Assembly (NCBI RefSeq): GCF_000185505.1
Contig: NZ_GL622359.1
Coordinates: 2,047,367 to 2,111,366, forward strand
Source: Pseudoramibacter alactolyticus ATCC 23263
Lineage (GTDB): Bacteria > Bacillota > Clostridia > Eubacteriales > Eubacteriaceae
Direction: 5' to 3'
Length of the DNA stretch: 64,000 nucleotides
Positions 1 through 8,226 of this stretch are shown piece by piece. The notes under the pieces are model-generated. The model was given only the letters and a program-made list of their open reading frames with translations. It searched no databases and was not told the DNA's origin. Numbering within the stretch: the first letter of the stretch is position 1; each line of letters opens with the position of its first letter. The position numbers were made by a program, and so were the translations under genes.

Positions 1-175
1 GCAGTCGCCGACGATCGCGGTTTTTTAGCATTGTCAATTTGCGCCGTGATACCCGCGAGGTCAATGCCCCGGCATGCGCCGTCAGCCGGAGAAAACTGGC
101 TTTGAATACTGCGGCATCATTCGCGTTGCCGATGACGGCCTCCGAGTGGCCTATCAAAAGCCCGTGTTTTGGTGG
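1..175 (+). pseudogene. GNAT acetyltransferase, decayed C-terminal remnant
   Basis: The 3' end of a GNAT-family N-acetyltransferase can be read across two frames. Frame 3 gives LRRDTREVNAP from about position 39, and frame 2 continues MRRQPEKTGFEYCGIIRV...RVAYQK to about 172. Together these match the usual GNAT ending (LRxDTHxxNxPMRRxLEKxGFxYCGII...AYQK). The switch between frames near position 73 means an indel, and the part before it lies outside the window or is lost. The frame stays open to 397, but the translation after about 172 resembles nothing. I call it a relic, moderately sure. Confidence 0.45.
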
Positions 176-285
176 CATTCATCCGGGCCGGCATTGCAAA
201 AGCGCGGAATAATAGCGGCGTTGGGATCGAAAACCGGCGCTTTTTTGTGTGCGGTTGTGAAGTGGTCGTGCCGCAATAGGAAAAT

Positions 286-315
286 TTCTGCGAAAAGAAC
301 ACTTTGTGATATAAT
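286..315 (+). promoter_or_regulatory. Possible promoter of the symporter gene
   Basis: A perfect TATAAT lies at 310-315 in an AT-rich stretch, about 95 bases before the start codon. The only -35 candidates (TTTCTG/TTCTGC around 285-291) are weak. A small hairpin (GGACC-TGTTG-GGTCC, about 356-370) sits in the leader. Positions 176-285 show nothing recognisable. Confidence 0.3.
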
Positions 316-409
316 TATTTTATTACGTTTTAAATTTTTGAAGGACTTTCGGCGCGGACCTGTTGGGTCCGTTATAAAAATGAAAACAGAAGCCTGAAGG
401 AGGAACCCA

Positions 410-1741
410 ATGTTCAAATCTGCCGCCGGGACTGCCCCGATGCAGCCGTTCAAAGCCCGTAAGCCGCGTAAAAAATGGCCGCTGTCCATTAAGATTTTCA
501 TCGCACTGGTCTTCGGCATTCTTGTCGGTCTGTGTTTTATGAAAAATCCGGGTTTTGCCACTCGGTACATTCAGCCTTTTGGGACTATTTTTCTCAATTT
601 GATTAAATTTGTGGTGGTGCCCATCGTCTTCTTCTCGATTATCAGCGGGGTGATCTCCCTCAGCGATATTCGGGAGGTGGCGGAAATCGGCGTGCGGACC
701 ATTATTTTTTACATCTGCACGACGGCTTTTGCAGTGACCATCGGCCTTTTGATCTCCAACGTGTTCAAGCGGTTTTATCCGGTGCTGTCGGTGTCCGGCC
801 TGCATTACAAAGCGACGAAGGCGCCGAGCGTTATGGAAACCATCGTCAACATGTTTCCGTCGAATATCGTGGCGCCCTTTGCCAACGCGGCCATGCTCCA
901 GGTGATTGTGGCGGCGCTGCTCTTTGGTTTCGGTATCATTTTGGCCGGAGAGAAGGGGAAAAACTTTGGGCAGTTTTGCAACAGCGCCAGCGAGGTCGGC
1001 CTTAAAATCATGGAAATGATTCTGGTTCTTTCGCCCGTCGGGGTTTTTTGCCTGATGGTGCCCGTGGTGGCGGAAAACGGCCCGGCCGTGTTGGGAAGCT
1101 TGGCCATGGTGTTGCTTTGCGCCTATATCGGCTATGTGATTCACGCGGTGCTGGTTTATTCAAGCAGTGTGCGCCTGATGGGAGGGCTGAGCCCGCTGAC
1201 CTTTTTTAAAGGGGAAATGCCGGCCATTCTTTTTGCCTTTTCGAGCGCCTCTTCCGTCGGAACCCTGCCCCTTAATCTCGAGTGCACCGAGAAGCTGGGC
1301 GCCCGCCGGGAAGTGGCGAGCTTCACCTTGCCCCTCGGTGCGACGATTAATATGGACGGCACGGCGATTTATCAAGGGGTGTGCGCGATTTTTATCGCCA
1401 GCTGTTTTGGCATTCACCTGGGCCTGTCCCAGCAGATTATGATTATTTTAACGGCGACCCTGGCGTCCATCGGGACGGCCGGCGTGCCGGGCTCCGGAAT
1501 GATCATGCTCGCCATGGTGCTTCAAAGCGTGGGGCTGCCCGTGGCGGGGATTGCGCTGGTGGCCGGAGTGGACCGGATCTTCGATATGGGGCGCACCACG
1601 GTGAACATCACCGGAGACGCGGCCTGCACCATTGTGGTCTCTAAGATGATCGATCGTCTGGAAGCCAAGCGGGCAAGACGGTCGCCGCGGGTGCCCGTCG
1701 GCGATGCGGCCGGCCAGGAAGATGATGGCCCCGAGGCATAA
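410..1741 (+). CDS. Dicarboxylate/amino acid:cation symporter (DAACS family)
   Basis: A 443-residue secondary transporter of the GltP/DctA type. It should import glutamate, aspartate or C4-dicarboxylates with Na+ or H+ across the cytoplasmic membrane. The start follows GAAGGAGG at good spacing. Several hydrophobic segments precede the family core: the serine-rich loop (FSSASSVGTLP), then FTLPLGATINMDGTAIYQGV, and near the C terminus DRIFDMGRTTVNITGDA, which hold the re-entrant hairpins and substrate/cation residues. The length is normal. The tail after about residue 415 is charged and Arg/Glu rich. It stands alone, followed by its own terminator. Family is certain; the substrate cannot be read from the sequence. 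Confidence 0.9.
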   Translation: MFKSAAGTAPMQPFKARKPRKKWPLSIKIFIALVFGILVGLCFMKNPGFATRYIQPFGTIFLNLIKFVVVPIVFFSIISGVISLSDIREVAEIGVRTIIFYICTTAFAVTIGLLISNVFKRFYPVLSVSGLHYKATKAPSVMETIVNMFPSNIVAPFANAAMLQVIVAALLFGFGIILAGEKGKNFGQFCNSASEVGLKIMEMILVLSPVGVFCLMVPVVAENGPAVLGSLAMVLLCAYIGYVIHAVLVYSSSVRLMGGLSPLTFFKGEMPAILFAFSSASSVGTLPLNLECTEKLGARREVASFTLPLGATINMDGTAIYQGVCAIFIASCFGIHLGLSQQIMIILTATLASIGTAGVPGSGMIMLAMVLQSVGLPVAGIALVAGVDRIFDMGRTTVNITGDAACTIVVSKMIDRLEAKRARRSPRVPVGDAAGQEDDGPEA

Positions 1742-1779
1742 GCTTGCAAAGGCGCCAATTGAGGGAGGATGCGGCCTTC

Positions 1780-1816
1780 CATGAAAAAAGTACGCGATGT
1801 GCGTGCTTTTTTCATG
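1780..1816 (+). terminator. Rho-independent terminator/hairpin after the symporter
   Basis: Sixteen-base arms (CATGAAAAAAGTACGC / GCGTGCTTTTTTCATG) with one G-U pair and a 5-base loop. The T-run lies within the right arm. It sits 38 bases after the stop codon. Confidence 0.7.
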
Positions 1817-2012
1817 CCCGGATGCGGGACATTATTGTTTGTTTTTGGTCAGCGCTATGCAGGATAGAACCGCCCATGAAAACGCACCTTCGGGCGCGTT
1901 CTTCGTGAGGGACTTGCGGGAAAAGAGAAGGGGATGATGCGCCGGATCAATCGGCGATTCGCGGGAAAGTCATTCATAAAAAATGGAAAGGGAATATTTT
2001 TTAGCGAAAATA
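1817..2012. other. Non-coding spacer
   Basis: No gene is visible. There is one small hairpin with a UUCG-type loop (AACGCACC-TTCG-GGCGCGTT, about 1879-1898) with no obvious role. Confidence 0.4.
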
Positions 2013-2037
2013 AAAAACGCGGCCGAAGCTGCGCTTA
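2013..2037 (-). terminator. Terminator of uppP
   Basis: On the minus strand a 9-base stem with one A-C mismatch and a UUCG loop (AAGCGCAGC-TTCG-GCCGCGTTT) runs into TTTTTTATTTT. It lies just after the uppP stop. Confidence 0.65.
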
Positions 2038-2063
2038 AAAAATGTTAAAATAAAAGACAGAGC

Positions 2064-2903
2064 TTATCCGGCGATTAAGAAGAAGCCGAGGACAATGATT
2101 CCCAGCACGATGCGGTACCAGCCAAAAGCTTTGAAGTCGTGCTGCTTGATGTATTGCATCAGGAAGCGGATGGCGAAAATTGAAACGGCAAAGGCCACGA
2201 TCATGCCAACGAGCAGGATGCCCAGTTCGCCGCTGGCAAAGTGATGGAACTTGAGCAGTTTGATCAGCGAGCCGCCGAACATCGCCGGAATGGCCAGAAA
2301 GAACGTGAACTCTGCGGCGGCGGTGCGGGAGATGCCGATGAGCAAGGCACCGACGATGGTCGCGCCGGAGCGGGACGTTCCGGGGAAGACGGCGGCGATG
2401 AGCTGGAAGAGCCCGATGATGATGGCGTCGCGATAGGTGAACTGGGCAATATCGGTTTTGGCTGGTCTTGCGCCGCGGTTGCGGTTTTCGATGAGGATGA
2501 ACGCGATCCCGAAGAGGATCAGCATGGCGGCGACGGTCCAGTAATTATAAAAAAGGGATTCGAAGAAATCGTCGAAGGGCACGCCGATCACCGCGGCGGG
2601 AATGGTCGCGACGATGATCTTCAGCCACATGGCGATGGTTTCCCGATCGACGATCAGCTGGCCCTCCGGGTCTTTTGTGGTGCGCCGGCGGCGCAGCGGC
2701 CAGAGCTTTCGCCAGTAAAGGACGACCACGGCGAGAATGGCGCCCAGCTGAATCACCACCAGATACATGGCGAGGAAGGATTGGCGGACATTGAGCTTGC
2801 AGATGGCGTTGAGCAAAATCATGTGGCCGGTGCTGGAGATGGGCAGCCATTCCGTGACGCCCTCTACGATACCGAAGATAATGGATTTAACGATGTTGAG
2901 CAT
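2064..2903 (-). CDS. uppP: Undecaprenyl-diphosphatase UppP/BacA
   Basis: A 279-residue polytopic membrane enzyme that removes phosphate from undecaprenyl diphosphate, recycling the lipid carrier for peptidoglycan and other wall polymers; overproduction gives bacitracin resistance in related species. The two signature motifs are intact: EGVTEWLPISSTGHMIL near the N terminus, with the catalytic Glu and Ser, and PGTSRSGATI in the middle, with the catalytic Arg. The length is normal for the family. GAAAGGATC precedes the start. It is monocistronic, with an extended -10 promoter upstream and a terminator downstream. Confidence 0.95.
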   Translation of the reverse strand: MLNIVKSIIFGIVEGVTEWLPISSTGHMILLNAICKLNVRQSFLAMYLVVIQLGAILAVVVLYWRKLWPLRRRRTTKDPEGQLIVDRETIAMWLKIIVATIPAAVIGVPFDDFFESLFYNYWTVAAMLILFGIAFILIENRNRGARPAKTDIAQFTYRDAIIIGLFQLIAAVFPGTSRSGATIVGALLIGISRTAAAEFTFFLAIPAMFGGSLIKLLKFHHFASGELGILLVGMIVAFAVSIFAIRFLMQYIKQHDFKAFGWYRIVLGIIVLGFFLIAG

Positions 2904-2934
2904 AAAAAGATCCTTTCAAAAAATGAATGCCTTT

Positions 2935-2943
2935 ATTATAGCA
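2935..2943 (-). promoter_or_regulatory. Extended -10 promoter of uppP
   Basis: Minus strand reads TGC-TATAAT (TATAAT at 2935-2940, TGC at 2941-2943), giving a leader of about 25 bases. The -10 is followed by AAAGGCAT, as at the rubrerythrin promoter (46529-46537). No good -35 is visible. Confidence 0.6.
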
Positions 2944-3012
2944 TAAAAGCGGTGCGGCCTCGGATGCATTCAGTTAAAAGTAAGAAAGCCGGATGATGGG
3001 AGAAGACAGACA

Positions 3013-3963
3013 ATGAGCAAAGCAATACCGGAAGGACAATGGATTCGCCATTATTGGCAGACGGATGTGATGGCAGTGGCCGCTGTTGCCGGGATGGTGG
3101 CCGCGGCAGAGGCCCTTCGCCAGCCGGAGGTGATCTTTCCGGAGATCGCCGCGCTGACCATCGGCGGCTGGGTGGCGGCGAGCCAGCCCTGGATCGTCGG
3201 ACGCAAAAAGCAATGCGCTCTAATGACGGCGGTGAGCATCCTGGGGATTCTTCTGGCGCGGTTTTCGCCGCTGCCGATGCTGGCGAACGTCGCTTTGGCC
3301 TTCGGGGTGATCGCCGGGCTGCTGCTCGTCCTGCACGTTACCTTTTATCCGGCGTTTTCGGCGGGGATCTTGCCGATATTGCTGGGCGTGCGCACCTGGG
3401 TGTATCCGATTGCAGTGACGGCGCTGGTCCTACTGGTGGCGCTGGGACAATGGGGTCTTGAAAAAGCGAAGATGCGCAGACCGCTGATGCAAAGACCGTG
3501 GCATTATGACGCGCGGCGCCAATGGCTGCGCTTCGGGGGAATTTTGACGGCCGTGATTATTCTGGGCATTATCGGCCGCCGGCTGCACGTGCCGATGCTC
3601 ATCGCGCCACCGCTTATCGTGGGCGCGGTCGAAATCGCCGATCCAAAGAGCCCGGCAGGTGCGCGGATAGCCGTGTGTTGGGCGGTCGTGGTGATTTGCG
3701 CTGTGCTGGGCGCCGGCTGCCGGGCGGTCTTGATGGCTGCCAGCGGTCTGCCGGGATGGGCGGCTGCCGGAGCGGCACTGTTTTTAGTGCTTATGGTTGC
3801 CCGCCGGGCGCGGCTTTATTTTCCTCCGGCGGGGGCCGTGGCGTTGCTGCCGTTTTTGCTTCCCGTGTCTGTTCTGCCGCTTTATCCGCTTTCGGTGGCG
3901 GCGGGGTTTGCTCTTCTCGGCGGAGCGGCAATGGGGATTCGGCGGCTTCAGAGCGCCTCCTAA
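3013..3963 (+). CDS. Polytopic membrane protein, possibly HPP-like
   Basis: A 316-residue integral membrane protein with about nine or ten hydrophobic segments in two similar halves (roughly residues 20-145 and 175-310) separated by a basic cytoplasmic loop (LEKAKMRRPLMQRPWHYDARRQW). The first half has a PEVIFPEIAALTIGGW stretch and the second PMLIAPPLIVGAVEIADP, vaguely like HPP-family membrane proteins. No catalytic motif is visible. It is a single gene between uppP (divergent) and xpt (convergent), so its neighbours give no clue. The function is unknown, and the HPP resemblance is a guess from the overall pattern. Confidence 0.6.
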   Translation: MSKAIPEGQWIRHYWQTDVMAVAAVAGMVAAAEALRQPEVIFPEIAALTIGGWVAASQPWIVGRKKQCALMTAVSILGILLARFSPLPMLANVALAFGVIAGLLLVLHVTFYPAFSAGILPILLGVRTWVYPIAVTALVLLVALGQWGLEKAKMRRPLMQRPWHYDARRQWLRFGGILTAVIILGIIGRRLHVPMLIAPPLIVGAVEIADPKSPAGARIAVCWAVVVICAVLGAGCRAVLMAASGLPGWAAAGAALFLVLMVARRARLYFPPAGAVALLPFLLPVSVLPLYPLSVAAGFALLGGAAMGIRRLQSAS

Positions 3964-3988
3964 GCCGATGATTTAATGGGAAGCGCAC

Positions 3989-4019
3989 AAAAAAGCCGGA
4001 CATCATGTCCGGCTTTTTT
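3989..4019. terminator. Bidirectional terminator
   Basis: AAAAAAGCCGGACAT / ATGTCCGGCTTTTTT palindrome with flanking A- and T-runs. It serves the convergent genes on both sides. Confidence 0.9.
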
Positions 4020-4037
4020 ATGCGGAGAAACGGAAGG

Positions 4038-4613
4038 CTATACCTTGGCGAAGACGACGCCGTCATCGCTGAAGTGATCGATTTTCGCCAGGGCATAAAC
4101 GTCGTACCCGAGGGCGCGAAAACGGTCGCCGCCGCCCTGGAAAGCTTTTTCGATGGCAATGCCGATGCCGGCCACCGAGGCGCCGGCCTGAGCGCACAAA
4201 TCCAGCATGCCGGAAAGGGCCTGGCCCACCGCGAGAAAATCGTCGATGATGAGCACGCGGTCATCGGCGTTTAAAAAACGGCGGTCAACGCGGATATCAT
4301 AGGCTTTTTGCTTCGTGAAAGAAAAAATCCGGCTGATATAAGCATCGCCGGTCAAGGTGACGGAAGTTGTCTTCTTGGCAAAGACCATCGGAACGCCGAG
4401 GGCCTGGGCCGTAGAGAGCGCCGTCACGATGCCGGAGACTTCAAGGGTGAGCACCCGGGTAACGCCCCGATCCCGGAAGTGATCGGCAAAAGCCTGCCCG
4501 ATGGCAGTGATCAGCCCGGGATCCACCTGGTGATTCAGGAAGCAGTCCACCTTCAGAATGTTTCCCGGCAGGACGCGGCCGTCTTTTCGGATGCGGTCTT
4601 CCAATAATTTCAT
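4038..4613 (-). CDS. xpt: Xanthine phosphoribosyltransferase
   Basis: A 191-residue purine salvage enzyme that joins xanthine and PRPP to give XMP in the cytoplasm. The PRPP-binding motif VLIIDDFLAVGQAL is intact, as are the N-terminal LLEDRIRKDGRVLPGNILKVD and VFAKK segments typical of Xpt. The frame could open at 4646, but the start at 4613 follows AGAGGAG at 7 bases and begins with the family's MKLLEDRI, so I use it. I looked for a purine riboswitch upstream and saw none. Downstream is the shared terminator. Confidence 0.93.
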   Translation of the reverse strand: MKLLEDRIRKDGRVLPGNILKVDCFLNHQVDPGLITAIGQAFADHFRDRGVTRVLTLEVSGIVTALSTAQALGVPMVFAKKTTSVTLTGDAYISRIFSFTKQKAYDIRVDRRFLNADDRVLIIDDFLAVGQALSGMLDLCAQAGASVAGIGIAIEKAFQGGGDRFRALGYDVYALAKIDHFSDDGVVFAKV

Positions 4614-4830
4614 AGGTGTGCTCCTCTCTGCGGTTAACGAAAACAATGTTCATAATGAAAGGGATCGAGCTCGGGGCGTGTCGGCGGGGGCAATGGCCGT
4701 GGGGGCTCGAAATCGGCGATGCCAAAGGCAGCCGATGGAACCGGTTTTTGTTTGGTTTGGGCGTCTGATAGATTTTTAGGCATTGACGCCGGCGCGCGTC
4801 TGCGTTTTTAAAGGCGAAAGCAACGAGACG

Positions 4831-6540
4831 CTACTGCAGGCTTTCCCAGCCGAACAGGGCCGCGCCCAGCGCACCGATGATTTCCGGTTCGTCGGCGATG
4901 AAAAGCGGCTCGCCGAGTTTTTCCTCCAGCACAGCCACCATGCCGGGGTTCTTGGCGACGCCGCCGGTCATCATGATGGTCGGCTCGACGCCGACTTTCT
5001 TCATCAGGCCCAGAGCCTTGCCGGCGATGGCCGCGTGCACCCCGTGGGCGATGTCGGCCTTCTCCTTGTTTTGGGCGATCAGCGAGATCACCTCCGATTC
5101 GGCAAAGACCGAGCACATGGATGCGATGCGGATATCTTCGCGCCAGTGCCGGGAGATGGCGCCGAGCTCTTCCAGGCTGACCTCCAGGGTGCGGGCCATC
5201 ATTTCGAGAAAGCGCCCGGTGCCGGCGGCGCATTTGTCGTTCATCACGAAATCGGTCACCTCGCCGGCGGCGTTTAAGTGAATGGCCTTGCTGTCCTGGC
5301 CGCCGATGTCAAGGATGGTGCGAACGGCCGGATTCACATGGTGGGCGCCCTTGCCGTGGCAGCTGATCTCGGTGACGTTTTGATCGGCAAAGGGAATGCT
5401 GACCCGGCCGTAGCCGGTGGCGACGATCAGCGCAGGGTCTTCCCGGGTGAGTTTCGCCTTGGCGAGCACATTGTCGAGGGAACGTTCGGCGGAGGCGATG
5501 GATTTGGCGCCGGTGCGCACCACATCAAAGGCGATGCACTGTTTGTTTTGGTTGAGGACGACGGCGTTGGTGGAGGTGGAGCCGCTGTCGATGCCGACGA
5601 TCATCATGGGGGTGTCCTTTCTGAGTGCGGGGCGTTGATGCGCTGCGCGCATCAGCCCCTTTTTGGCGGAAAGCTCTTCGATAAAAGCTTCGATGCGGGT
5701 TTTGATCTGGCCGAAGCTTTGACGGGTCAGATCCGTTTCGACCCGCAGCACCGGCAGATCGCCCCGGGCCTTGAGTTCGGCAAATTCGTAGGCATATTGG
5801 TCGCAGAACTGCACGGTGTGATAGACCAGGCCGTCGAGCCGGTCCGAGAAACCGTCGAGATAGTCAAAGCGATTGGTGGCGCTGACCATGCGCATGCAGG
5901 GAAACTGGCAAAGGATCTGCTCGAGATAGCCGCGCAGATCCGCCGGAACGAAATGGCGGTCGAGACCGTTGCAGGTCACGTTAAACAGCACCTCGACACC
6001 GCCCGCCTTGAGGAGTTCTGCGATGGCGTCATTGGCCCGGGCCCCGATGAGGCCGATGCGGATGCGATTCGGATCAGCATTGGGGGGAGGGGCGGCTGCC
6101 GGCGCCTCGGGCTGAGCCTCGAGATAGATGTGCAGGGCCGCCTCGGTTTCGGCCTTGTCGAAGGGGCGGCCGGCAAAGACGGCGTAGGCATGCATCAGGT
6201 CGAGCACGTGCTCTTCGTAAAGGCCGACGGCAAAATCGTTGACCTTGCGGGGCACATCGAGCAGATAAAAAAATTTGTCTGGGTATTGGGCGCGCAGGGT
6301 GTCGGCCAGACGCCGGACAGAGTCGCAGCAGGCGGTGAGCACCAGGCCTTCGAGTTCGGGGTTGACCATTACCGCGTCGGCAAAGGTTTCGAGCACGCCC
6401 TTCACATAGGAGCAGACATTGGGGTGCATCAGACTGTCGGCTCGGTTGAAGCGGTCCACCTGGGGATCGACGCGCTGCATGGACACGCCGAGGGCGGTGA
6501 AGAGTTCCACCGGGGTGTATTTGCAAAGATAACCTAACAT
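4831..6540 (-). CDS. 2-hydroxyacyl-CoA dehydratase-type subunit fused to its activator ATPase
   Basis: A 569-residue protein joining two partners that are usually separate. Residues 1 to about 305 are an HgdB/BcrC-like iron-sulfur subunit, with candidate cluster cysteines in HPNVCSYVKG, LTACCDSVRR and TVQFCDQYAYE. Residues from about 312 are a BadF/HgdC-type activator of the ASKHA fold: GIDSGSTSTNA phosphate loop, DIGGQDSK, and cluster cysteines in NDKCAAGTGRF and ASMCSVFAESEV. Such activators use ATP to push an electron into the dehydratase or double-cubane partner. The internal ATG at 5607 is preceded by AAAGGA, so a free activator may also be made. The start at 6540 follows GAGG; an ATG at 6570 lacks a site. 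It forms an operon with 6583-7836. The substrate is unknown. Confidence 0.85.
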   Translation of the reverse strand: MLGYLCKYTPVELFTALGVSMQRVDPQVDRFNRADSLMHPNVCSYVKGVLETFADAVMVNPELEGLVLTACCDSVRRLADTLRAQYPDKFFYLLDVPRKVNDFAVGLYEEHVLDLMHAYAVFAGRPFDKAETEAALHIYLEAQPEAPAAAPPPNADPNRIRIGLIGARANDAIAELLKAGGVEVLFNVTCNGLDRHFVPADLRGYLEQILCQFPCMRMVSATNRFDYLDGFSDRLDGLVYHTVQFCDQYAYEFAELKARGDLPVLRVETDLTRQSFGQIKTRIEAFIEELSAKKGLMRAAHQRPALRKDTPMMIVGIDSGSTSTNAVVLNQNKQCIAFDVVRTGAKSIASAERSLDNVLAKAKLTREDPALIVATGYGRVSIPFADQNVTEISCHGKGAHHVNPAVRTILDIGGQDSKAIHLNAAGEVTDFVMNDKCAAGTGRFLEMMARTLEVSLEELGAISRHWREDIRIASMCSVFAESEVISLIAQNKEKADIAHGVHAAIAGKALGLMKKVGVEPTIMMTGGVAKNPGMVAVLEEKLGEPLFIADEPEIIGALGAALFGWESLQ

Positions 6541-6582
6541 GGTTGCCTCGATTCTGAATGGCGATCGCATTGCGATCGCGGT

Positions 6583-7836
6583 CTACAGCATTTCAAAAAA
6601 GGCTTCGAGCCGGGTCTTGATCTGACCGTCGTGGCTGTTGCGCCGATCGATGCCGTCGCCGTCGATCACCAGGGTGAGGATGCCTTCGGCTTTAAGCGCT
6701 TCCTTCATCAGCCCCGCGCCGCCGGCCATTTGCTTGCAGCCCCAGTGGCAGAATTCGATCACGCCGTCGGCGCCGGTTTTGGCGATGAGTGCCTTTTCCG
6801 CCGCGATGCGCCGCTCGATGGGCCCGACGAAAATATTGCCGAGCATTTTTTTTGCCAGAGATTCCAGAGGATGCGCCGGATCCAGCGGACGGTTATAATC
6901 CAGATTCATGTCGCAGGCCTGGATCTGGTAATCGCGGCTGAGGTTGAAATAGCCTTTGAGGGTTTCCTGATAAAAGGGGAGCAGGTGGATCCAGAAGATG
7001 GTTTTGCCGTTAAAGGCCGGCCGGTTGACCACATCCCGTTCAAGCGCCTCGTAAAAGTGCAGGATCTCGGGGGTGCCGATGGCCAGATGGCTCGCGAAGA
7101 GATTAAACATCTGGATCGTTAACGTCGAGGGATAATAGCGGCCGCGCTGGGCAGCGAGAAAGCGGTCATAGGCCGCGAAGGAGCGGTTTTCCCGGTCGAG
7201 GGCCGCCTGCAGCGCCGCTCTGTCAAAGGGGCGGTGGCAAAGATCTTCCAATTCGGCGATGAAATGCCGCAGCTGCTTGACCACATAGGCAATGGCCATC
7301 GGCGAGATCTCGTTGGGAATGTCGAGAATCGTCAGGGGGACGCGGCAGGCAGCCGCAGCCCGGCGAAAGGTTTGCACGTTGCCGTCGCAGACGGTAGAGG
7401 TGGTTACCGCTGCAGCGGCCGGCGGCATCAGGCCGCTGTCCACCGCGCCGACAAAGCATTTGTGATAGGAGCACAGCGTCGGCGCCATGCCGTCGGCTTC
7501 GCTTTGGTTGATGAACCAGTCCTCGATGCCGAAACCTCCGAGAAAAGAGGCCATCATTTCGATGGACAGGCAGTTGATGCCGAAATTCTGCAGGATTTCC
7601 ACCGGGGTGAAAAGATTCACCCAGGCGGTGTTCTCCGGATGCTCCAGCGCGGCGAGCATGCTCTTCAGCGCGAGCACGTTGAGGTCGGCATAGGGGCGGG
7701 GAAGCGCTTTGTCGGCAAAATGCCTTTTCATAAAAGTTTCGTAGTGCAGGCCGATATCGATCAGGCGGCGGCCGGCGGCCGGGCTGTCGGCCATCTTTTT
7801 TTTGATGAGATCGCCGTAGCGTTTGATGATGTCCAT
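6583..7836 (-). CDS. 2-hydroxyacyl-CoA dehydratase family iron-sulfur protein
   Basis: A 417-residue HgdA/HgdB/BcrB-like protein, probably the partner of the fused gene 42 bases downstream. It begins MDIIKRYGDLIKKKM after CAGGA (7836); an upstream in-frame ATG at 7920 lacks a site. Candidate [4Fe-4S] or double-cubane ligands are the cysteines in SYHKCFVGAV, STVCDGNVQ and FCHWGCKQMAGG; the last motif is characteristic of the family. It could be part of a dehydratase acting on a 2-hydroxyacyl-CoA, or of a double-cubane reductase, whose substrates are mostly unknown. No CoA transferase or acyl-CoA dehydrogenase lies beside it, which favours the second idea slightly. Confidence 0.8.
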   Translation of the reverse strand: MDIIKRYGDLIKKKMADSPAAGRRLIDIGLHYETFMKRHFADKALPRPYADLNVLALKSMLAALEHPENTAWVNLFTPVEILQNFGINCLSIEMMASFLGGFGIEDWFINQSEADGMAPTLCSYHKCFVGAVDSGLMPPAAAAVTTSTVCDGNVQTFRRAAAACRVPLTILDIPNEISPMAIAYVVKQLRHFIAELEDLCHRPFDRAALQAALDRENRSFAAYDRFLAAQRGRYYPSTLTIQMFNLFASHLAIGTPEILHFYEALERDVVNRPAFNGKTIFWIHLLPFYQETLKGYFNLSRDYQIQACDMNLDYNRPLDPAHPLESLAKKMLGNIFVGPIERRIAAEKALIAKTGADGVIEFCHWGCKQMAGGAGLMKEALKAEGILTLVIDGDGIDRRNSHDGQIKTRLEAFFEML

Positions 7837-8136
7837 GGAGTTCCTGGTTTCTAAAATTAAAATGCACTGACCATCATATAAAACAAAATTAAAACGGTGA
7901 ATATTATACCCGACGCCCATTCAAACCGCAAGCAAGCTTAAAAAGATGCGCGAAAATTTGTGAAATGATTGACACGAAAAGATAAACCGTTGAAAAACGA
8001 ATACGCTGGTTTCATTTGATAAAAAATGCGCAAAAGGGTGCCACTTAAAGAACCTTGATATTATCGGCTGATTGAGAGCGTATGTTTTTCAAAAAGAACA
8101 AGATATAGTATTAACAATCCGACACCTAACGATATC
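7837..8136. other. Intergenic region between divergent operons
   Basis: AT-rich, with several TTGA-type hexamers that could drive the leftward dehydratase operon. No riboswitch or terminator pattern was recognised. Confidence 0.4.
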
Positions 8137-8187
8137 TTGACAAATTGCAAACTATGATTGCCAATCTTTTAAACGGCGGTATACAAT
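8137..8187 (+). promoter_or_regulatory. Promoter region of the aldehyde dehydrogenase
   Basis: TTGACA at 8137-8142 is perfect but has no good -10 at the right distance. TTGCCA (8158-8163) with TACAAT (8182-8187, spacer 18) is the more likely pair, 40 bases before the start codon. Confidence 0.5.
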
Positions 8188-8226
8188 ATTGATGAGAAAG
8201 TTTTCCGACAAATGGGAGGAGAAAAA

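Noticed and set aside
74..397. A 107-residue gene on the plus strand
   Set aside because: Only its first third has protein-like sequence (a GNAT ending), there is no ribosome site, and the upstream part is in another frame. It is a relic.
4614..4830. Purine riboswitch before xpt
   Set aside because: Common in Firmicutes, but I could not find the conserved loops or stem here.
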